Assembly: GCF_022414535.1 (NCBI RefSeq) | Contig: NZ_JADWYM010000015.1 | Location: 1-64,000, forward strand | Reading direction: 5' to 3' | Source of the DNA: Streptomyces sp. MUM 2J | GTDB lineage: Bacteria; Actinomycetota; Actinomycetes; Streptomycetales; Streptomycetaceae | Length of the DNA: 64,000 nt | Shown: positions 34,253 through 45,353 of the stretch, piece after piece | Layout of the letters: every line of letters begins with the position of its first letter | Position numbering within the stretch: position 1 is the first letter of the stretch | Made by a program: the position numbers and the translations under genes | Notes under the pieces: generated by a model | What the model was told of the DNA's origin: nothing | The model's database searches: none | The model's input: the letters and a program-made list of their open reading frames with translations, nothing else

Positions 34253-35116
34253 TCACGGACCGGCAGCGGCCGGACGCACCGGGGACTCCTGCGCCGGATG
34301 GGGCACCCGGGCGGCCGGGGCGGCGTGCGCCGGACGGGGTTGCGGCGGTGGGGCGGGCTGGGCGGCGCGGGCCAGGGAGCGGCGGTCGGCGTGGCTGCCC
34401 GGCGCGATCACCGTGCGCACCTGGACGTCGGCCACCAGCCCGCGCGCCGACACCACCCGCCACACCGACGCCGGCAGCGAGTCGTCGCCGACGAAGGCGG
34501 GGGCGGTGCTGCGGGCTCCGCCGGTGAGCCGGTAGCGGAGGTGAACCGGCTGCACGGGGACACCGGCGTCCAGCGCCGCCTGGAACACCGCGCGCCGGAA
34601 GTCGCCCTGGGCCCGGCCGCACCAGGTACTGCCCTCGGGGAAGACGGCGACCGCGCCCCCGTTGCGCAGCACGGCGGTGACGCGGGCGACGGTGTCGGGC
34701 AGGGCGCGCAGGCGGTCGCGGTCGATGAAGAGGGCGCCACCGCGGGCGGCCAGCGGACCGGCCACCGGCCAGTGGCGGATCTCGGCCTTGGCCAGCATGC
34801 GCGCGGGGCGTACGGCGGCCAGCAGCGGGATGTCCAGCCAGGAGATGTGGTTGGCCACGAGGAGCATCCCGCCGCTCCGGGCGGCGGCGCCGCTGATGCG
34901 GACGCGGACGCCCGCCGCCCGGACGATCCACCGGCACCAGCGGCGGGTGGCGCCGGCCGGGATCCGTCGGCTCAACGGGGACAGGGCGATCCCCGTGAGC
35001 AGCAGGGCCAGCACCGCCGTCAGCCGCAGCAGCGCCCTCGGGGCGGACCGGACGGAGCCGGCGGGTTCCACACACGCCCCGGGGGTACAGGGCGCGGCGG
35101 GCAGCCAGACGCTCAT
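34253..35116 (-). CDS. olsA: 1-acyl-glycerol-phosphate-type acyltransferase (OlsA-like)
   Basis: A 287-residue PlsC-family acyltransferase with one N-terminal membrane segment (ALLRLTAVLALLLTGIAL). NHISWLDIP (HX4D), AVFPEGSTWCG (block III) and VPVQPVHLRY (block IV) are visible. The C-terminal 40 residues are Pro/Ala rich. Its ATG shares one base with the stop of the upstream GNAT-type gene (TGATG), so the two are translated together. In ornithine-lipid synthesis OlsB makes lyso-ornithine lipid and OlsA adds the second acyl chain; that fits this pair. The symbol is inferred from the pair, as the sequence alone would only say PlsC family. Confidence 0.78.
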   Translation of the reverse strand: MSVWLPAAPCTPGACVEPAGSVRSAPRALLRLTAVLALLLTGIALSPLSRRIPAGATRRWCRWIVRAAGVRVRISGAAARSGGMLLVANHISWLDIPLLAAVRPARMLAKAEIRHWPVAGPLAARGGALFIDRDRLRALPDTVARVTAVLRNGGAVAVFPEGSTWCGRAQGDFRRAVFQAALDAGVPVQPVHLRYRLTGGARSTAPAFVGDDSLPASVWRVVSARGLVADVQVRTVIAPGSHADRRSLARAAQPAPPPQPRPAHAAPAARVPHPAQESPVRPAAAGP

Positions 35117-35889
35117 CAGGCCGGGACGAGGGAGAGGAAGTGCCGCAGATAGCGGGGGTCGACCCGGCGCATCGACAGCAGCACGTACAGGTCGGCGACC
35201 CCGAAGTCCGGGTCGTGGGCGGGTTCCCCGCACACCCAGGCACCCAGGCGGAGGTAGCCGCGCAGCAGGGCGGGCAGTTCGGTGCGGGAGGCCGCCGGGC
35301 CCGGCCGGGCCGGGACCCACGGGAGCAGCGGCCGTACCCGGAACCCCTCCGGTGCCAGGTTCTTGGCCCGCACCCGGCTCCAGGCGGCGCTTGCCAGGGT
35401 GCCGCCGTCGGCGAGCGGGAGGGAGCAGCAGCCGGCCAGCCACTCGTGGCCGCGGTCGACCATGTAGCGGGCGATGCCGGCCCAGATCAGGCCGATCACG
35501 GCGCCGTCGCGGTGGTCGGGGTGCACGCAGGAACGGCCGACCTCGACCAGGCCGGGGCGGATCGGGTCCAGCGCCGCGAGGTCGAACTCGCCCTCGGAGT
35601 ACAGGCGTCCGGCGATGGCGGCGCGCTCTGGCGGCAGCAGCCGGTAGGTGCCGACGACCTCGCCGGTGGCCTCCTGGCGGACCAGCAGGTGGTCGCAGTA
35701 GGCATCGAAGGCGTCGACGTCGTGGCCGGGCTGCGCGGTGTCGAGCAGGGCGCCCATCTCCCCGGCGAACACGTCGTGCCGCAGGCGCTGCGCGGCCCGC
35801 ACGTCGTCCTCGTCCCGGGCCAGCGTGACGGTGTAGCGGGTGGGGGCGGCGCCGAGCGGGGGACGGTCGAGGGTGGAAACACCGGGCAT
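35116..35889 (-). CDS. olsB: GNAT-type N-acyltransferase (OlsB-like, ornithine lipid)
   Basis: A 257-residue acyltransferase of the OlsB/hemolysin-like group. TRYTVTLARDEDDVRAAQRLRHDVFAGEMGA and FDAYCDHLLVRQ, VVGTYRLLPPE, EFDLAALDPIRPGLVEVGRSCVHPDHRDGAVIGLIWAGIARYM (in part) and the WLAGCCSLP stretch are family marks. OlsB transfers a 3-hydroxyacyl group from ACP to the alpha-amino group of ornithine, giving lyso-ornithine lipid. ATG 35889 follows GGAGAGTGCC; an earlier ATG at 35988 would add 33 unconserved residues. First gene of a two-gene operon, with a hairpin at 35930 in the leader. Confidence 0.8.
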   Translation of the reverse strand: MPGVSTLDRPPLGAAPTRYTVTLARDEDDVRAAQRLRHDVFAGEMGALLDTAQPGHDVDAFDAYCDHLLVRQEATGEVVGTYRLLPPERAAIAGRLYSEGEFDLAALDPIRPGLVEVGRSCVHPDHRDGAVIGLIWAGIARYMVDRGHEWLAGCCSLPLADGGTLASAAWSRVRAKNLAPEGFRVRPLLPWVPARPGPAASRTELPALLRGYLRLGAWVCGEPAHDPDFGVADLYVLLSMRRVDPRYLRHFLSLVPA

Positions 35890-35929
35890 GGCACTCTCCA
35901 GGTCACGGGCCGGTTCGGGGACGGCACCC

Positions 35930-35955
35930 GGTGGGCCGGGGACGTCCGGCCCACC
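35930..35955 (-). promoter_or_regulatory. 10-bp hairpin in the olsB leader
   Basis: GGTGGGCCGG and CCGGCCCACC form a perfect 10-bp stem with a six-base loop (GGACGT), 41 bases before the olsB start. It could be an attenuator, a mRNA stabiliser or an operator; sequence cannot tell. Confidence 0.4.
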
Positions 35956-36361
35956 GCCTCTGTTCTTCCGATCGCGGTTGGCGTGCACGTGACGGGTTCC
36001 GAAGGCCCGGGTGTGGGGCGGTTGAACGGCTCGCGCCGGGTGTCGGACGCCCCCGGCCCGGTGGACGGGCCGGTGTCCTACGGGTGACCGGCAGGAGGCG
36101 ACCCGGCGGCACCGGGCGTCTCACCGCGGGGAGCGGTCACCGGGCCCTGGGGGCGGCGTGGGACGGCTGTCGGCAGGGACGCCGGACGCGACGCCGTGGC
36201 AGTTGCCGGAGTCCCCGGGTCCGCAGGTGCCGCCGCAGGAGGTGCGCCGGGCGCCGCGGTGGGCGGCCGGTGGCCCGGAAGGGCGGGCGCGGCCGTCCGG
36301 GCACCGCTCGCCGGCCCGGGTCCGGCGGTGCTCCGGGAGGCGGTCCTGGGCGGGGAACCTT
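35956..36361. other. Intergenic region upstream of olsBA
   Basis: About 400 bases of GC-rich sequence between the ols genes and the sdhB terminator. All frames are open but Ala/Pro/Arg/Gly-only, without family similarity or good starts. It must hold the olsBA promoter, which I cannot place. Confidence 0.45.
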
Positions 36362-36398
36362 GGCGGGACCGGGGTCGAGCACCACGCCCGGTCCCGCC
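36362..36398 (-). terminator. 12-bp hairpin downstream of sdhB
   Basis: Perfect 12-bp arms, GGCGGGACCGGG (36362-36373) and its complement (36387-36398), around a 13-base loop, 28 bases after the sdhB stop. The likely terminator of the sdhCAB transcript. Confidence 0.65.
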
Positions 36399-36426
36399 CG
36401 TCCGCACCCTGTCGGCGAACGTTCCG

Positions 36427-37172
36427 CTACCGCCTGGCGACCTTCCGGGTCGCCCGCAGCCACTCCTTGTTCATGCCGGTGATGGACGCCAGCGGGATGC
36501 CCTTGGGGCAGGCGGTCGCACACTCGCCCGTCAGGGTGCAGCCGCCGAACCCCTCCTCGTCCATCTGGGCCACCATGTCCAGCACGCGGGTCTCACGCTC
36601 GGGTGCCCCCTGCGGCAGCACGTTGAGGTGGTTGACCTTGGCCGAGGTGAACAGCATCGCCGCACCGTTCGGGCAGGCGGCCACACAGGCTCCGCAGCCG
36701 ATGCACTCGGCGTGCTCGAACGCCCGGTCGGCGTCCGGCTTGGGGACCGGCGTGGCGTGGGCCTCGGGCGCCGATCCGGTGGGCGCGGTGATGTAGCCGC
36801 CGGACTGGATGATCCGGTCGAAGGCGGAGCGGTCGACCACCAGGTCCTTGATCACGGGGAAGGCGGCGGCGCGCCACGGCTCGATGTCGATGGTGTCGCC
36901 GTCCTGGAAGGACCGCATGTGCAGCTGGCAGGTGGTGGTGCGTTCCGGTCCGTGCGCATCGCCGTTGATCACCAGACTGCACGCGCCGCAGATGCCCTCG
37001 CGGCAGTCGTGGTCGAAGGCGACCGGGTCCTCGCCTGTGACGATGAGTTCCTCGTTCAGGGTGTCGAGCATCTCCAGGAAGGACATGTCCGGCGAGATGC
37101 CGTCCACCTCGTACGTGGACATGGCGCCGTCGGCGTCGGCGTTCTTCTGCCGCCAGACGCGCAGGGTGAGCT

Positions 37173-37176
<4 letters not shown>
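36427..37176 (-). CDS. sdhB: Succinate dehydrogenase/fumarate reductase iron-sulfur subunit
   Basis: A 249-residue iron-sulfur subunit that carries electrons from SdhA flavin to the membrane quinone site. The N-terminal plant-type [2Fe-2S] site is [16 protein letters not shown] plus the later Cys in TTTCQLHM. The C-terminal bacterial ferredoxin domain shows [16 protein letters not shown] and [16 protein letters not shown] for the [4Fe-4S] and [3Fe-4S] clusters. ATG 37176 overlaps the sdhA stop (ATGA), so the subunits are translationally coupled. It is the last gene of sdhCAB and is followed by a hairpin terminator. Confidence 0.95.
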
Positions 37177-39125
<1,949 letters not shown>

Positions 39126-39126
39126 G

Positions 39127-39834
39127 TCAGCTCACCACTCCGGTCATGACGCCCACGGGCACGGCGACGAAGCCGGCCGTGAGCAGCAGCGCGAGGACGT
39201 CGGCGACGGTCTTCAGGACGCGGTCCCGGCTACGGCTGCCGACGCCGAGGGTCTGGGCGGCGCTCCAGAAGCCGTGCCGGACGTGCAGGCCGAGGGCGAG
39301 CATCGCGACGATGTAGATGACGTTGCCGTACCAGGTGGAGAAGGTGTCCACGACGTTCTGGTACGGGTGGCCCTCCTGGAAACCGCCGGAGTGCACGGTG
39401 CCGGTGGTCAGGTCCAGGATGTGCCAGACGATGAACAGGCCGAGGATGATGCCGCCCCAGCGCATGGTGCGCGTGGCGTAGCTCGCCCGGGGCCTTCGGT
39501 GGACGTAGCGGGTCGGGCGGGCCCGGATGTCGCGGCGGCTGAGCTGGTACGCGGAGAGGGCGTGCGCGACGACCGCGACGACGAGCACCGCGCGGACCAG
39601 CCACAGCGTCCACTCCTCGTGCATGAAGGGCTCGCCGACGGTGCGCAGCCAGTGCGCGTAGTGGTTGAACTCCCCCGCGCCGAAGAAGATCTTCAGGTTT
39701 CCGATGACGTGTGCGACCAGGTACAGCAGCATGATCACGCCGCTGACGGCCATCACCGTCTTCTTGCCGACGGTGGAGTTCCACACGGTGCGCGCCATGG
39801 ACTGCCGCCGGTCGGTCCGCGTTGCCAGAGCCAT
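39127..39834 (-). CDS. sdhC: Succinate dehydrogenase cytochrome b558 subunit
   Basis: A 235-residue membrane anchor with five hydrophobic helices ([109 protein letters not shown]). His residues in the helices (AHVIGN, VAHALS, VWHILD, LHVRHG) fit two haem b groups as in TIGR02046-type anchors. It links SdhAB to menaquinone. ATG 39834 is used, although MARTVWNST 12 residues later is also possible. First gene of the operon; a LysR gene is divergent. Confidence 0.93.
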   Translation of the reverse strand: MALATRTDRRQSMARTVWNSTVGKKTVMAVSGVIMLLYLVAHVIGNLKIFFGAGEFNHYAHWLRTVGEPFMHEEWTLWLVRAVLVVAVVAHALSAYQLSRRDIRARPTRYVHRRPRASYATRTMRWGGIILGLFIVWHILDLTTGTVHSGGFQEGHPYQNVVDTFSTWYGNVIYIVAMLALGLHVRHGFWSAAQTLGVGSRSRDRVLKTVADVLALLLTAGFVAVPVGVMTGVVS

Positions 39835-39891
39835 GGGACAGAACGCTAGGGCCGAAGGTCCTCATCGGTCCAAGACATGGCCCACCTCGTT

Positions 39892-39912
39892 TCGATAGGC
39901 AACGCCTATCGA
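39892..39912. promoter_or_regulatory. Perfect 9-bp-arm palindrome between sdhC and lysR
   Basis: Arms TCGATAGGC (39892-39900) and GCCTATCGA (39904-39912) flank an AAC spacer. It contains an ATAGGC-N3-GCCTAT core of T-N11-A type, as expected for LysR binding. It sits 57 bases from the sdhC start and 18 bases from the lysR start, able to control both. Confidence 0.75.
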
Positions 39913-39930
39913 GTTCCCTATGCTGGAACG

Positions 39931-40815
39931 GTGCAGTTCCAGCAGCTCCAGTACTTCGTTGCGGTCGCCGAGGCCCGGCACTTCACCCGGGCGGCGGAGG
40001 CGGTCCACGTCGCCCAGCCGTCACTGTCCCAGCAGATCAGGGCGCTGGAGAGGGAGCTGGGCGCCGACCTGTTCCTGCGGGCCCGGGGCAACATCGCGCT
40101 CACCGACGCGGGCGAGGCACTGCTTCCGCTGGCCCGGCGGATCCTGGCGGACACGGAGACGGCGCGCCAGGAGGTGCAGGAGCTGGCGCAGCTGCGCCGC
40201 GGGCGGGTCCGGCTGGGCGCGACCCCGAGTCTGTGCACGGGCCTGCTGCCCGACGTGCTGCGCGCCTTCCACGACCGCTACCCCGGCATCCGGCTGCTGG
40301 TCGAGGAGGGCGGTTCGCTCGACCTGGTCCGGCAGCTGGCCCGCGGCGCCCTCGACCTCGCACTGGTCGTCCTGCCCCTGCCGACGCCGTCCCCGGCGCT
40401 GACGACGGTGGAGCTGCTGCGCGAGGACCTGGTGGTGGTGTCCTCGCCGGAGGCGCCGAGTCCGGGCGGCGGGCGGCGCACCGTGCGGATCGCCGACCTG
40501 GAGGGCGAGCGCCTGGTGATGTTCCGGCACGGCTACGACCTGCGGGAGCTGACGGTGGCCGCGTGCCGTTCGGCCGGCTTCGAGCCGGACTTCGCCGTCG
40601 AGGGCGGTGAGATGGACGCGGTCCTGGGGTTCGTGCGGGCGGGGCTGGGCGTGGCGGTCGTACCGCGCATGGTCGCCACCCGTTCGGGGCGCGGACTGCG
40701 TGTCACCCCGCTCGCCCCGCCGGGCCTGCACCGGACGATCGCCCTGGCCCATCGCAGCGACGTCGCCCCGCCGAGGGCCGCCCGGGAGTTGCAGCGGATG
40801 CTGCTGGAACGATGA
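39931..40815 (+). CDS. LysR-family transcriptional regulator beside sdhCAB
   Basis: A 294-residue LysR regulator. The N-terminal winged helix is QFQQLQYFVAVAEARHFTRAAEAVHVAQPSLSQQIRALERELG (in part: HFTRAAEAVHVAQPSLS is the helix-turn-helix). The co-inducer domain follows with LGATPSLCTGLLPDVL, LVEEGGSLDLVRQLARGALDLAL and GLGVAVVPRMVA. The start is GTG 39931; upstream codons in the same frame cross the palindrome and are not credible. Divergent orientation and the palindrome suggest control of sdhCAB in response to a metabolite, plus autoregulation. Confidence 0.9.
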   Translation: MQFQQLQYFVAVAEARHFTRAAEAVHVAQPSLSQQIRALERELGADLFLRARGNIALTDAGEALLPLARRILADTETARQEVQELAQLRRGRVRLGATPSLCTGLLPDVLRAFHDRYPGIRLLVEEGGSLDLVRQLARGALDLALVVLPLPTPSPALTTVELLREDLVVVSSPEAPSPGGGRRTVRIADLEGERLVMFRHGYDLRELTVAACRSAGFEPDFAVEGGEMDAVLGFVRAGLGVAVVPRMVATRSGRGLRVTPLAPPGLHRTIALAHRSDVAPPRAARELQRMLLER

Positions 40816-40970
40816 GCGCCGCCGTCGTACCCCGGGGGACGCGTGCCCTTCGGGGCGATCAGGGCGGATCGGTTCAGGAGGGCACCTCCCGGTGCGGAAG
40901 GGCGCCTCATCGGCACGGGGCCGGACCGGAGCGCCCAGCGCCGAGAGCCTGAACCCCGCCGGGGCCTGTC

Positions 40971-43106
40971 CTACCCCGTCGCGTCCGCCAGGGCCAGTTC
41001 GTGCAGCCGCTCCGGCGGCCCCGGGCGGGCGTAGTACCAGCCCTGCGCGGTGTCGCAGCCCAGTATCCGCAGTTGTTCGGCCTGCGCGCCGGTCTCCACC
41101 CCTTCCACGGTGACCGCGAGATCGAGGCTGTGGGCCAGCGAGACGATCCCCTCGACGATCTTCAGGTCGACGGGGTCGGCCGGGAACTGCTGCATGCTCT
41201 GGGTGAACGAGCGGTCCAGCTTGAGGATGCTCACCGGCAGTCTGCGCAGGTTCGCCAGGTTCGAGTACCCGGTGCCGAAGTCGTCCAGGGCGATGTCCAC
41301 ACCCATCTCGGCCAGTCGGCGCAGGGGTTTGAGGAGGTCGTCGTCGGCGCCGATCAGGGCGGACTCGGTGACCTCCAGGCACAGCACGTCCGGCTCGACA
41401 CCCGCCCGTTCCAGGATGTCGACGGTGTCCTGGACGAGTGCGGGGTGGGTGAGCTGGCAGGGCGAGAGGTTGACGTTGATGCGGAAGCGGCCGGCGTCCG
41501 CGTGCCGGGCCCGCCACTCCCGGGCCTGCCGTACCGACTGCTCCAGCACCCAGCGGCCCAGCGGGACGATCAGGCCCGTGTGCTCGGCGAGCGGGATGAA
41601 CCGGTCCGGGCCGAGCACGCCGTGCTGCGGGTGGAGCCAGCGGACGAGGGCCTCCGCGCCGCGCACGCTGCCGTCGCCGAGATGGACCAGCGGCTGGTAC
41701 TCGATGAAGAACTCGCCGCGGTCCAGGGCGGCCGGCAGCGCCGTGGTCAGCCCGTGCCGGGTGATGGTGCGGGCGTCCGCCTCCGGGTCGGCGAGCTCGA
41801 AGCGGTTGCCGCCCGCCGACTTGGCCCGGTACATGGTGATGTCGGCGCTGCGCAGGACCTCCGCCGCGCTGCGCTCGCCCGCCGCGCCCTCGACGATCCC
41901 GATGCTGCCGCGCACGGTCAGCTCACGGCCGTCGATCCCGATCGGCGCGAGCAGCGCGTTCATGATGCGGGCGGCCAGTTCGTCCACCTCGCGCTGGGCG
42001 TCCGGCCCGGTGGTCAGCGCCACGAACTCGTCGCCGCCGAGGCGGGCGACCATCTCCCCGGGCGCGGTCGCGCAGGACTGCAGACGGTCGGCGACCTCCA
42101 CCAGCAGCCGGTCGCCCGCGGCGTGACCGAGGCTGTCGTTGATGGTCTTGAAGCCGTCCAGGTCGAGATAGCACAGGCCGAAGCGCTGCTCCTCGCCCGC
42201 GCCGAGCACCTTCTCCAGCCGCTCGAAGAACAGCGTCCGGTTCGGCAGCCCGGTGAGCGCGTCGTGCGTGGCCTCGTAGCGCAGCCGCAGGTTGAGCAGG
42301 CGGCGCTCGGTGGTGTCCTCCATCAGCGCCAGCTGGTACTGGGGGGTGCCGTCGGCGTCGCGCAGCAGGGAGACCGTCAGATTGGTCCACAGAACCGTGC
42401 CGTCGGGCCGGTAGAACGCCTTCTCCAGGTGGTAGTGCTCGCGTTCGCCCTGCACCAGCTCGTCGTACAGGCGCCACACCTGCGGGGCGTCGTCGGCGTG
42501 CGTCCAGTCCTTGACGTTCCGGCCGCGCACGAGTTGCTCACCGCCGCCGAACATGCGCATCAGGGCGTCGTTGACCTGCAGTATGTTTCCCTCCAGGTCG
42601 GCGATGCCGATCCCTATGGCGGCGCCCTCGAACACCGCGCGGAAGCGGGCCTCGCTGGCGTGCAGCGCCTGGGCGACCACGCCCTGGGCACGCAGCGCGG
42701 CCTGCGCGATGGCCTCCTGCTCGGCGAGGGTGCGCTCGCGCAGCGCCTGCGCGTACCCCGCGGACATCGCGTGCTGCAACCGTGCGCTGCGCGAGCGCAG
42801 GGCCTCCCGGTCGCCGTCGCCGCCGCAGTACAGCACGAGGTAGGCGTCGACGCAGTCGAGGCTGCGGCTGAGTGCCTCCGGATCGGTGCAGTGCGCGGCG
42901 ACCAGCGCGGCGCCGACCGCCCGGCCCTCGGCCGCCTGGAACGCGGGGGCCCGCAGGGCGCAGCTCAGCCGTTCTGCCAGCGGCAGCAGTTGCTCCTCGA
43001 ACTCGGTCCGGGTCGAGCACGTCGGCGTGAGCGGGAACACAGCCCTGCTCCAGATCGCCGCGAACCGTCGCACTCTGTCCTCGGGCCCGTCCGGTTTCCC
43101 GCTCAC
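40971..43106 (-). CDS. rmdA: PAS-GGDEF-EAL c-di-GMP enzyme (RmdA-like)
   Basis: A 711-residue cytosolic protein. Residues 1-170 form an unclassified helical region; a PAS domain follows at about 180-310 (FRAVFEGAAIGIGIADLEGNIL in part, then LVRGRNVKDWTH). The GGDEF motif is intact at 357-361 and EAL at 485-487 (GAEALVRW), with later EAL catalytic stretches INVNLSPCQL, LEVTESALI, DDFGTGYSNL and LKLDRSF. Both diguanylate cyclase and phosphodiesterase activity are thus possible; the S. coelicolor relative RmdA, which I recall in the same neighbourhood, is a PDE affecting development. The GTG start overlaps the upstream methyltransferase stop (GTGA). Symbol by synteny and architecture. Confidence 0.82.
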   Translation of the reverse strand: MSGKPDGPEDRVRRFAAIWSRAVFPLTPTCSTRTEFEEQLLPLAERLSCALRAPAFQAAEGRAVGAALVAAHCTDPEALSRSLDCVDAYLVLYCGGDGDREALRSRSARLQHAMSAGYAQALRERTLAEQEAIAQAALRAQGVVAQALHASEARFRAVFEGAAIGIGIADLEGNILQVNDALMRMFGGGEQLVRGRNVKDWTHADDAPQVWRLYDELVQGEREHYHLEKAFYRPDGTVLWTNLTVSLLRDADGTPQYQLALMEDTTERRLLNLRLRYEATHDALTGLPNRTLFFERLEKVLGAGEEQRFGLCYLDLDGFKTINDSLGHAAGDRLLVEVADRLQSCATAPGEMVARLGGDEFVALTTGPDAQREVDELAARIMNALLAPIGIDGRELTVRGSIGIVEGAAGERSAAEVLRSADITMYRAKSAGGNRFELADPEADARTITRHGLTTALPAALDRGEFFIEYQPLVHLGDGSVRGAEALVRWLHPQHGVLGPDRFIPLAEHTGLIVPLGRWVLEQSVRQAREWRARHADAGRFRINVNLSPCQLTHPALVQDTVDILERAGVEPDVLCLEVTESALIGADDDLLKPLRRLAEMGVDIALDDFGTGYSNLANLRRLPVSILKLDRSFTQSMQQFPADPVDLKIVEGIVSLAHSLDLAVTVEGVETGAQAEQLRILGCDTAQGWYYARPGPPERLHELALADATG

Positions 43107-43915
43107 GCCGTACGCCCCACGCCGGCGAAACCGGAGAAGGCATAAGGATCCTCCTCCTCGGGGGCCGTCTCCGGCCGCCACCGCGGCATCGGCACCAGTC
43201 CCGGTTCCACCATCTCGTACCCCTCGAAGAACCGCGCGATCTCGTCGCGCGAGCGCATGATCAGCGGGCTGCGAATGTCCTTGTACACGTCCACCGCGCC
43301 CTCCGCCCGCCCGGGCGGCAGCGGGATCCCCTCGTACGAGGCGTGCGTGAGCAGCAGCAGGCTGCCGGGCGCGAGCGCGTCGCGCAGCTCGGCCACCGCC
43401 CCGTACGGGTCGTCAGCGTCCTCCACGAAGTGCAGTATGGCAACGAGAAGCAGCGCCACTGGCCGATTCAGGTCGATCAGCCGCTGCACCTGAGCACTCG
43501 CCAGGATCTCCTGGGGCTTGCGGAGGTCGGCGGCGACCACGTCGGCGTCGTCGTTGCCCTCCAGCACCGCCCTGCTGTGCGCGACGGCCACCGGGTCGTG
43601 GTCGACGTAGACGACGCGGGCGCCGGGGTTGGCCTTCTGGGCCACCTCGTGGGCGTTGCCGAAGGTGGGGATGCCGGAGCCGATGTCGAGGAACTGGGTG
43701 ATGCCCTGGTCCGCGGCGAAGCGCACGGCGCGGCGCATGAACGCGCGGTTCGCCTGCATGATCTTCGGCAGCCCCGGCAGGTGCTCCATGGCCTTGCGGG
43801 CGGCTTCCCGGTCGACCTCGAAGTTGTGCGAACCGCCCAGGTAGTAGTCGTAGATGCGCGAGACGCTCGGCACCGAGATGTCGATGCTCCGTGGAGCCCA
43901 AGCGGGACGCTCCAT
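43103..43915 (-). CDS. SAM-dependent methyltransferase, DUF574 type
   Basis: A 270-residue protein of the actinobacterial DUF574 (PF04672, S-adenosyl methyltransferase) family. It starts DISVPSVSRIYDYYLGGSHNFEVDREAA (in part), the family opening, then QFLDIGSGIPTFGNAHEVAQ (SAM site) and VVYVDHDPVAVAHSRAVLEG. VALLLVAILHFVEDADDPYGAVAELRDAL and LTHASYEG follow. The substrate is unknown for the whole family, which is greatly expanded in Streptomyces. ATG 43915 lies after GGAGTGAGC. It precedes the GGDEF-EAL gene with a 4-base overlap, so the two are made together. Confidence 0.9.
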   Translation of the reverse strand: MERPAWAPRSIDISVPSVSRIYDYYLGGSHNFEVDREAARKAMEHLPGLPKIMQANRAFMRRAVRFAADQGITQFLDIGSGIPTFGNAHEVAQKANPGARVVYVDHDPVAVAHSRAVLEGNDDADVVAADLRKPQEILASAQVQRLIDLNRPVALLLVAILHFVEDADDPYGAVAELRDALAPGSLLLLTHASYEGIPLPPGRAEGAVDVYKDIRSPLIMRSRDEIARFFEGYEMVEPGLVPMPRWRPETAPEEEDPYAFSGFAGVGRTA

Positions 43916-44067
43916 CTGCTCACTCCAAGGCGTAGGCGATCCGGTGTTCGAGCTGAGGCTACTGATCGCCCGGCAAAGGAGCGAGCAGAAACGGAAATTG
44001 ACCGTCCGTTCCCGGTCACTGCCAGCGGCACGTGCCGCCCGGGGGACGGTCCCGTGCACGCACACAG

Positions 44068-44102
44068 GTCCGCCCCCTCCGTGCGGTGCGGAGGGGGCGG
44101 AC
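44068..44102 (-). terminator. 14-bp hairpin downstream of the repeat lipoprotein
   Basis: Arms 44068-44081 and 44089-44102 are a perfect 14-bp match (GTCCGCCCCCTCCG and complement) around a seven-base loop, 55 bases beyond the lipoprotein stop on its strand. A probable intrinsic terminator. Confidence 0.75.
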
Positions 44103-44157
44103 GTTCGGCCGGGCGCGCCGCCGCGGCGGGGGCGATCGGCCCTGGGGTGGTGATCCT

Positions 44158-45090
44158 CTACTGCTTCGGAGCGCCGACCGGCTTTCCTTCAGGGGTCACG
44201 GCGTACCAGGTGCCGCCGACGCCCTGACCGTTGATGTCCCCCTCGGCCTTGTCACCGGAGAAGGTGTAGATGGGCCAGCAGTTGACCGTCTGCTGCTTGA
44301 CGCCGTCGGGCCGGGTGAAGCTCATCAGGCCCTTCTTCTGCACGTCCTTGGTGTCGTCCGCCGCGACGGGCGACACGGCCGGCCACTTCTCCAGACAGGC
44401 GCCCGTGCAGGCGGAGACCGGCTTGGGCCAGGCCTTGTCCTTGAGGAAGCGGTAGACGGTCATGCCGTTCTTGTCCACGATGATGTCGCCGAGGTTGGTG
44501 TCGTGCCGGACGGACAGGCCGGGGAGGTTGCTCAGCCGGGCCTTCTTGCCGTCGGGGGCGAGGGCGTACCACTTGTCGCCGACGCCCTGGCCGCGCACGT
44601 CACCGGCGGCGGTGTCCTTGGCGTAGCGGTACGCCGGCCAGCCACCGACGGTGAGCTGCTTGGTACCGTCGGACCGGGTGATCTCGCCGAGCAGCTTCTT
44701 GTCGACGCCGTCGCCGGCCGTGGCGTCGTCCGCGGGCACCGGGGGCCAGGCCTTGGCGCAGTCGCCGTCGCAGGTGGACTTCGGCGGCTCGGCGGTGTCG
44801 GCGTCGAAGCGGTAGAGCGTCATACCGGCGCTGTCGGTGAGCACCTTGCCCAGTTCCGGATTCTCGGCGACGGCCAGTTCGCCCGCGGTCTGGGCCGCGG
44901 TGTCCTGCCCTTCCTTGGCGGCGTCGGATCCCGCGTTGCCGAGACCGCTGTAGTCGCCGGCCGGGGCGGTGGCGCCCACGTTCTGGCTCACGGCCCGGGC
45001 CCCGCCGCCGTCCTGACCGCACGCCGTCGTCAGCGCCAGAACGGCCACGGCGCCCACCGCGAGCGAGGCGCTCCGCCAGGAGGTCTTCAT
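44158..45090 (-). CDS. SCO0930-family lipoprotein with secreted repeats
   Basis: A 310-residue lipoprotein. The signal ends AVLALTTAC, so Cys is the lipidated residue. It has two halves built from the COG4315/PF03640 secreted repeat: GKVLTDSAGMTLYRFDADTAEPPKSTCDGDCAKAWPP (in part) and DIIVDKNGMTVYRFLKDKAWPKPVSACTGACLEKWPA (in part), each with paired Cys, and a GVGxxWYALxPDGK-type strand after each (KWYALAPDGKKA, TWYAVTPEGKPV). The family is common on actinobacterial surfaces with no proven function. ATG 45090 lies after GGGAG. It faces away from the Pro-rich protein gene. Confidence 0.9.
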   Translation of the reverse strand: MKTSWRSASLAVGAVAVLALTTACGQDGGGARAVSQNVGATAPAGDYSGLGNAGSDAAKEGQDTAAQTAGELAVAENPELGKVLTDSAGMTLYRFDADTAEPPKSTCDGDCAKAWPPVPADDATAGDGVDKKLLGEITRSDGTKQLTVGGWPAYRYAKDTAAGDVRGQGVGDKWYALAPDGKKARLSNLPGLSVRHDTNLGDIIVDKNGMTVYRFLKDKAWPKPVSACTGACLEKWPAVSPVAADDTKDVQKKGLMSFTRPDGVKQQTVNCWPIYTFSGDKAEGDINGQGVGGTWYAVTPEGKPVGAPKQ

Positions 45091-45353
45091 CGTCAACTCC
45101 CCATGTCAGCAAGGGTGTTGCAGCGCCCTGCTGCGCCGCCGCACGGCCATGGGTACGCAGGAGGAGGGGTGGTGTGTTCAATGGCGGCGCGGAATTCTTT
45201 CCGGAACCCGTGACACGCCCGTCGTACTGGCGTACGTCTCGCCGGACACACGAGCGTCACCGCGCCGCGTGCAGCGGGGCCGTTGTCCCCCTTCGGGGGC
45301 AATCCCCCGGCGGCGGACGTCGCCAGACCGGCACAGGCCTCAAGATCTTCTTC

